Assembly (NCBI GenBank): GCA_023053685.1
Contig: JALIGW010000002.1
Location: forward strand, 44,394,278 to 44,458,277
From: Diadophis punctatus similis
Taxonomy: Eukaryota > Chordata > Lepidosauria > Squamata > Dipsadidae
Length of the DNA: 64,000 bases
Direction of reading: 5' to 3'
The notes below the pieces were generated by a model. That model worked only from the letters and a program-made list of their open reading frames with translations, ran no database searches and was not told where the DNA came from. A program made the translations under genes and the position numbers. Positions 59,188-64,000 of the stretch are shown in pieces. Within the stretch, counting starts at the first letter, position 1. Every line of letters begins with the position of its first letter.

Positions 59188-60186
59188 CTGTGGGAAAGAA
59201 TGTGCAGAGACTTTTCATACAAATGTTCATTCTTTTGTTAGCTACACAGTGGCATTCATGCATTCAGCTAGATAAGTCTACCAGAGGAGACTGGCATTAT
59301 TAGAACTGGTCTTTAACAAAAATTGCAATGACAGGAAAGGTTTTTTTTCCCTCATATTCATCAGTTGTTTTATAGAAAAGGTTGAGCAATTATATTGACA
59401 ATTTTTTAATCTCTAATATCATGAGGTCACATAATTATGTACTCAAACTGCAGTAATTCTGCATTATTCATTCTTGCCCGTATTCAAACATTCTCCTCAA
59501 CACTTTGTGATTTCAGATTCTCCCTAAGGGAAGAGGGAAAACATCAGGCAAATCCATACACAGACTGATTTAATGAATTCAACTTTGGCTAGTTGATACT
59601 AGTAATACTGTGGTTTATTGTTAAGGGCATTAGTATATAGTGGTAACAGCTGTTAAACAACAAAGACAAGGACTACTTGTAGGAAAAAGGCAATTTATTT
59701 TACTTAGTACTGTGTAAGTACATATTGTTAGCTGGACAATATGTCTTGGACAATGAAGAAGTATCTTGTATGATGCTCTATAATTGAAAATATCAGTATA
59801 ACACCTTTGTTTCTCTTTATCATACATTCATAAACAAGTTTTTTAAAAAGGCTAAAGCACAGAATTAAACATGAAGAAATGAGAGATATCATGCATTTAG
59901 TACCATACTTAATGTGCCAACAACATGAAAAGAGAGAATATAGGCTTTGAATAAACAATCAAGCACACTCACACAGTTTAGATATAAGAAAAGAATCAGC
60001 GAAAAATCTCATCTGAAACAATATAAAATAGCCAAGAAAAAAAAAAGAATTCCAAAGTCATTTTAACTTAATGTTCAAAAATCTCAAAGCTAGTAGGTAA
60101 TACAAAATAAATTGCAACACCTGTCTTTAATTACTTTAAAACAAAATTAAAACATATAATCAGAAAACTAGCATAAAACAACAAAG
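59188..60186. other. intron upstream of the first visible exon, nothing recognised
   Basis: AT-rich. The preceding EPB41L4A exon was searched for here and to 64000 and not found. Confidence 0.4.
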
Positions 60187-60615
60187 ACTTAAAAGCATGA
60201 GTATAAGATCACCTTCGGGACCGCATCCTGCCGCATACCTCCCTACGACCGGTCAGGGCCCACAGAGTCGGCCTCCTCCAGGTCCCGTCGACCAAACAAT
60301 GTCGGTTGGCAGGGCCGAGGGGGAGGGCCTTCTCTGTGGGAGCTCCCTCCCTGTCGAACCAGCTCCCCCCGGAGATCAGGACTATCCCCACCCTGCTGGC
60401 CTTCCGGAAAGCAATAAAAACTTGGCTCTTCCGGCAGGCGGGGTGAAAGCGTGATGATACTCTTTTAATTTTTATATGTTTATATGTTTTTTAACTATTG
60501 TATTTTACTGCATTGTATTGTCGAAATGGATCCGAATATGTTGTGAGCCGCCCAGAGTCCCTAGGGAGTTGGGCGGCATACAAATCCATTAAATTAAATT
60601 AAATTAAATTAAATC
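60187..60615 (+). mobile_element. CR1/L3-type LINE 3' end
   Basis: Coding-derived part reads GRAEGEGLLCGSSLPVEPAP, then PAGLPESNKNLAL. The 3'UTR has GTGAGCCGCCCAGAGTCCCT and GGGCGGCATACAAATCC, then (AAATT)n at 60586-60613. Confidence 0.85.
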
Positions 60616-60669
60616 AGTTTCAACCTATATTAAACATAAATATTTTGGAGAAAAAAATATAACTTTGTA

Positions 60670-61445
60670 CAGACAGCCTTCTACTTACAAAGCTGTTTGT
60701 AAGTCCATTTTGTTCATAAGTCTAAACAAGTATTTAAAAAAACCATATAAAGTACAATTCTTATTTTGCATAAATTAAGTTACATCTTTCCAGCCAATTA
60801 ATCAAGGACTAACCCAAACCCTGGTTTTGGATACAGAGGACCTCTCCCACATTGATCCATTGTGGCTTTGGCTGCTGGCATGGCCAGTCTTCCCATGGGC
60901 TATTAGGACCCTTTTTAGGGAAGGGCTGGGCTCCCAGCAAGACAATCAGGTGCTGCCACCACATACAACCTGAGGGAGAACTGAAGTGCACTATTCCATT
61001 CTCCACAGGAATAAATAGGAGCACATTTGGTGGGCGCTTTACAGTGGCAGGGGGTGCCACACTCCAGGTCCCAATGGCTGTTCTTGCAGCACCCCATTTC
61101 TCCACCACAAACCTCTTCTGTGTGTCTCAACTTTTTTTCCCCTCCCTTGATCGACCCTCATCCCAGGTTTGACTTTCAGGTGGAGCAGACTCCCCACTGC
61201 CTAAGCAACCCTCTACCCCCATCCTCTTGGGCCCTCTTTCAGGCATGCTCAAGCCCACCTCCACTCCACACGGCCAAGGCATTCCTTGACTGTGGAGTGT
61301 AACTGTCCTTCTCTGTAGTGTGCCACAAACTAACCCTTTCCTGTCTTTTCCCACCTTCTGCGATCTTCTAGGTTGGGGATGCGGAAAAGTTTGTTCATGT
61401 AGGAGAAAGTTTTTAACTTGGAAATTTGTGAATAGGGGATGTCTC
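60670..61445. mobile_element. possible DNA transposon with short TIRs
   Basis: Left ACAGACAGCCTTCTACTTAC and right TTGTGAATAGGGGATGTCTC are roughly inverted. The interior is GC-richer than its flanks with no recognisable protein. Boundaries are tentative. Confidence 0.4.
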
Positions 61446-61809
61446 TACCAAAATGGAGAAGTATTAACCAATAGGTGCATACGTATACGATATGACATTT
61501 TAACAGTGCAGCAGCTATACCATAGACTTACATCTGTGCAACACAATCAAATGTCCTCTAGATTTTCTGATTAAAATTTTCAGGATTTCTCATAGCTACA
61601 TTGGAGCTTTCAGTCCAGAACAACTGAAGAGCATCAGATCAACAACTTCCGCTACAATATTTTTCCACTGTTTGCATTTGTAACTGCTCCTTTCTTGCCC
61701 ACAATAACTGTGATTATTCTGTTGGTCTTGCAATGAGACAAAGCTGAACCTATCCATGCCCAAGTAGAGTCAGAAAATGACAAGGCCTATAAGTTGGGCA
61801 AAAAAATAT

Positions 61810-62220
61810 TATAGGTAATCCTTGTTTAATGATCGGTTGCTTAGCGATCATTTGAAATTACAATGGAATTCCCCAGAGCTACTTATGACCCGCTTTTGAA
61901 GTTCCAATGGCCACACCCTCTTACAGTCACGTGATCACAGTTTGGCCACTTGGCAATTGGCTGCATTTAGTCATTGCAGCATCCCGCAATCATGTGACTG
62001 TAATTTTTGCCAATTTCTGCCTTTTACTTCCAGTTTCTGGCAAAAAAAATAAAAATGCCCACTGGGGAAAATAAATGTGCTTAATGATCACCACAAAAAA
62101 GGTCATAAAATGAGGCCTGGTCAAATGGTGGTGTCGGAGGGGTGGTCCACTTAATGACCACCACAAACTATAAGTGTAATTCCAGACTCAATTATGGTCC
62201 TAAGTCAAGGATTACTTGTA
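61810..62220. mobile_element. DNA transposon/MITE, same family as 13925-14341
   Basis: Left TATAGGTAATCCTTGTTTAA and right TAAGTCAAGGATTACTTGTA are inverted. Interior shares CATGTGACTG and TTAATGACCACCAC-type tracts with the other copies. Confidence 0.65.
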
Positions 62221-64000
62221 CTGCTTCATTTCTTTGTCATGAACATTCATCTGTTCCCAAGTTTTCAGTAATTATATTTATTAGTATAACTGTGGCTGTA
62301 TTGAATCTAGGTTATGCTTTCTGAGGAAGCAGTATCCCCACAAGCTCATTAATTATTACTGTAGAAAGATGCCTTATTTTCCCATGCCACCTAGTGTGAT
62401 TAGCTTTGACTGACAATAGCTTTCAAACATTTCAGGAATAAATCTTTGACACTAATGTTACTGAATTCTTAGCTGTGCAGTTATACTGTATTGCTCCACT
62501 AAGCTATAGCTTCTGCATATAAATAACTGAAAAATTGTATCTTTAAAAGCAGTTCAGATACAAAGAGGAGGAAAAGGAAATCCTGAATCTATTTTAGTAG
62601 GCCAATATTTTATTTTACTTATCTTTATGAGTAAAGCTTGTGTTTTATAAGGTTCTATTTCCTTAATAAGTTAAAGGAAAATCAACTAAAACATATGCCA
62701 CATTGGTTGAATAGAAATATAACAACTGCTACAGGGATACTTTTCATATGCAATCCACATTAGTATCCTATACTTTTCAATGTTTATATTGGTATTCAGA
62801 ACTAGATCTGTATTTATAGGAATCAGTGAAACTCTTACATGAAATTAAGCTACTTCAGAAATGAGTCATGATGACTATCAAGTCGACATTGTAATGCAAA
62901 GCATATTCAACCAGTACCAGAGCTTTTTCCGCCCTATGTTAAGACTGTTATAGCTTGCATTACTCATAAAAGAGTAGAGCACATGTCTGAACATAGTAAG
63001 ATAGACCTCTGATGGCTATAACGTCTTAGAATTCCCAGCAAGCATAGATAGTGGATAGCAAGAACCATGTAATAAATATAATTAGCATAGGTGTACATTT
63101 ACATAGGTGTGATCTTTTCCTCCTGCAAAAATCCTAGACTGGTTTGAACAACACAACCGACTCAGTCATCCATTTCTCAAAGTAACAAACTCAACACTGC
63201 CCTACCAGCATGATCAGGAATGATGGAGTCAAGCAGGGAGTGCTTGTTTTAGATATCTTCTCAGCCCCTACACAAAAGGGATTTCCTCTAGTTATTTTTA
63301 GAATCAGTGGGGAAAAAATGCAAATCACTAGTGGCCAATGGGAATCAACAATAGACCTATCCCAAACATTTTCTGCTCTTGTTCCACTTTCTTTGGCTGT
63401 GTGTGATGGGTATAGAACAGAGCTAGTGTGTCTAGAGAAACCCCAGTTTTGTGTCACTATCCAAAGGCTTATCTTATCTTTGAGCGGTAGAGGAAGACAA
63501 AGGGTTCAAGCTCCACTAACTTTGTAAGAACACGATTGACCGAATGAAATCTCTATTAATCTTTCTACTCTATCTCTGCAGTCAAGTGTTCACATGACAC
63601 ATTAACACACACACCCCTTTGACTGAGTTAAACAAATTATATAAACAAGGTCACTGACTGCATAACATGGCTGTATAGATTTTTGAGAGTGCCCTGCTTT
63701 GTTGAAAGCTGACCCAAAAGCAAAACTAAGGAACAATGTGGCATCCTGCTTCCAAACAGAGTCCAATCCTGATCATTTACACACACTTCGGGTAGAAAAC
63801 TCCATCAGAGAAAAACGGGGAATAACCAATCTGGATTGGGGATATTTCATTTAAAGAGTTGGCTTTATACTTAAATCTGATAAAGTCTTACATTCTGATT
63901 AGGGAAAGATTTGAAAAATCATCAGCAAACAAAGAATTGTTCAAAATGAGTCATAAAGTTATGCTTTATAAGGCAGCAACAGTAAAAACCAGAAAGGCAG
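62221..64000. other. intron or flank, nothing recognised
   Basis: No EPB41L4A exon, repeat family or RNA gene recognised. Confidence 0.4.

Noticed and set aside
60197..60454. Proline-rich 85-codon frame as a host exon
   Set aside because: It matches the CR1/L3 ORF2 3' end and is followed by the typical CR1 3'UTR.
1..64000. CRISPR arrays, operons, phage or bacterial mobile elements
   Set aside because: The window has vertebrate introns, SINEs and LINEs; the regular repeats are microsatellites without spacers.

Overview
The window is ordinary vertebrate nuclear DNA from a squamate reptile, most likely a snake. It has large introns, heavy microsatellite content, tRNA-derived SINEs of the Sauria type, CR1/L3 and L2-type LINEs, a Penelope element, a DIRS element and many short hAT-type DNA transposons. 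I cannot name the species. No bacterial, CRISPR, rRNA-operon or functional tRNA features were seen.

One host gene fills the window on the minus strand: EPB41L4A (erythrocyte membrane protein band 4.1-like 4A, NBL4), a FERM-domain protein. I placed 21 coding exons by hand, from 59187 (5' side) down to the stop codon at 2763. All have GT donors and AG acceptors, and reading frame is kept across every junction. Together they give 635 codons plus stop. The first coding exon (about the first 33 residues) and the promoter lie beyond position 64000. A 15-residue segment that I recall from the mammalian protein, between the exons at 13751 and 11954, was not found.

Layout from the 5' end of the gene: the intron beyond 59187 holds a CR1 3' end and DNA transposons. 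The 11.6-kb intron 47450-59082 holds a rearranged mariner, a CR1 fragment, a 5'-truncated DIRS retroelement (sense to the gene), a small MITE and a Penelope element with inverted terminal repeats (antisense). Intron 40076-46771 carries the most interesting mobile element: a complete L1-like unit with target-site duplications, a 5'UTR, one intact ORF1 and a 3'UTR but no ORF2, which is the layout of mammalian HAL1 (antisense to the gene). The remaining introns hold SINEs, LINE ends, compound microsatellites, a 5S-rRNA-like relic and at least seven hAT-type elements with 8-bp target duplications.

Transposons also touch the gene's splice sites. The donor of the exon at 19203 runs straight into a LINE tail, the acceptor of the exon ending at 34475 lies at the end of a Sauria-type SINE tail, and a hAT element sits about 24 bp past the donor of the exon at 9014. 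Downstream of the stop (1-2762) is probable 3'UTR and flank with one small fold-back element.
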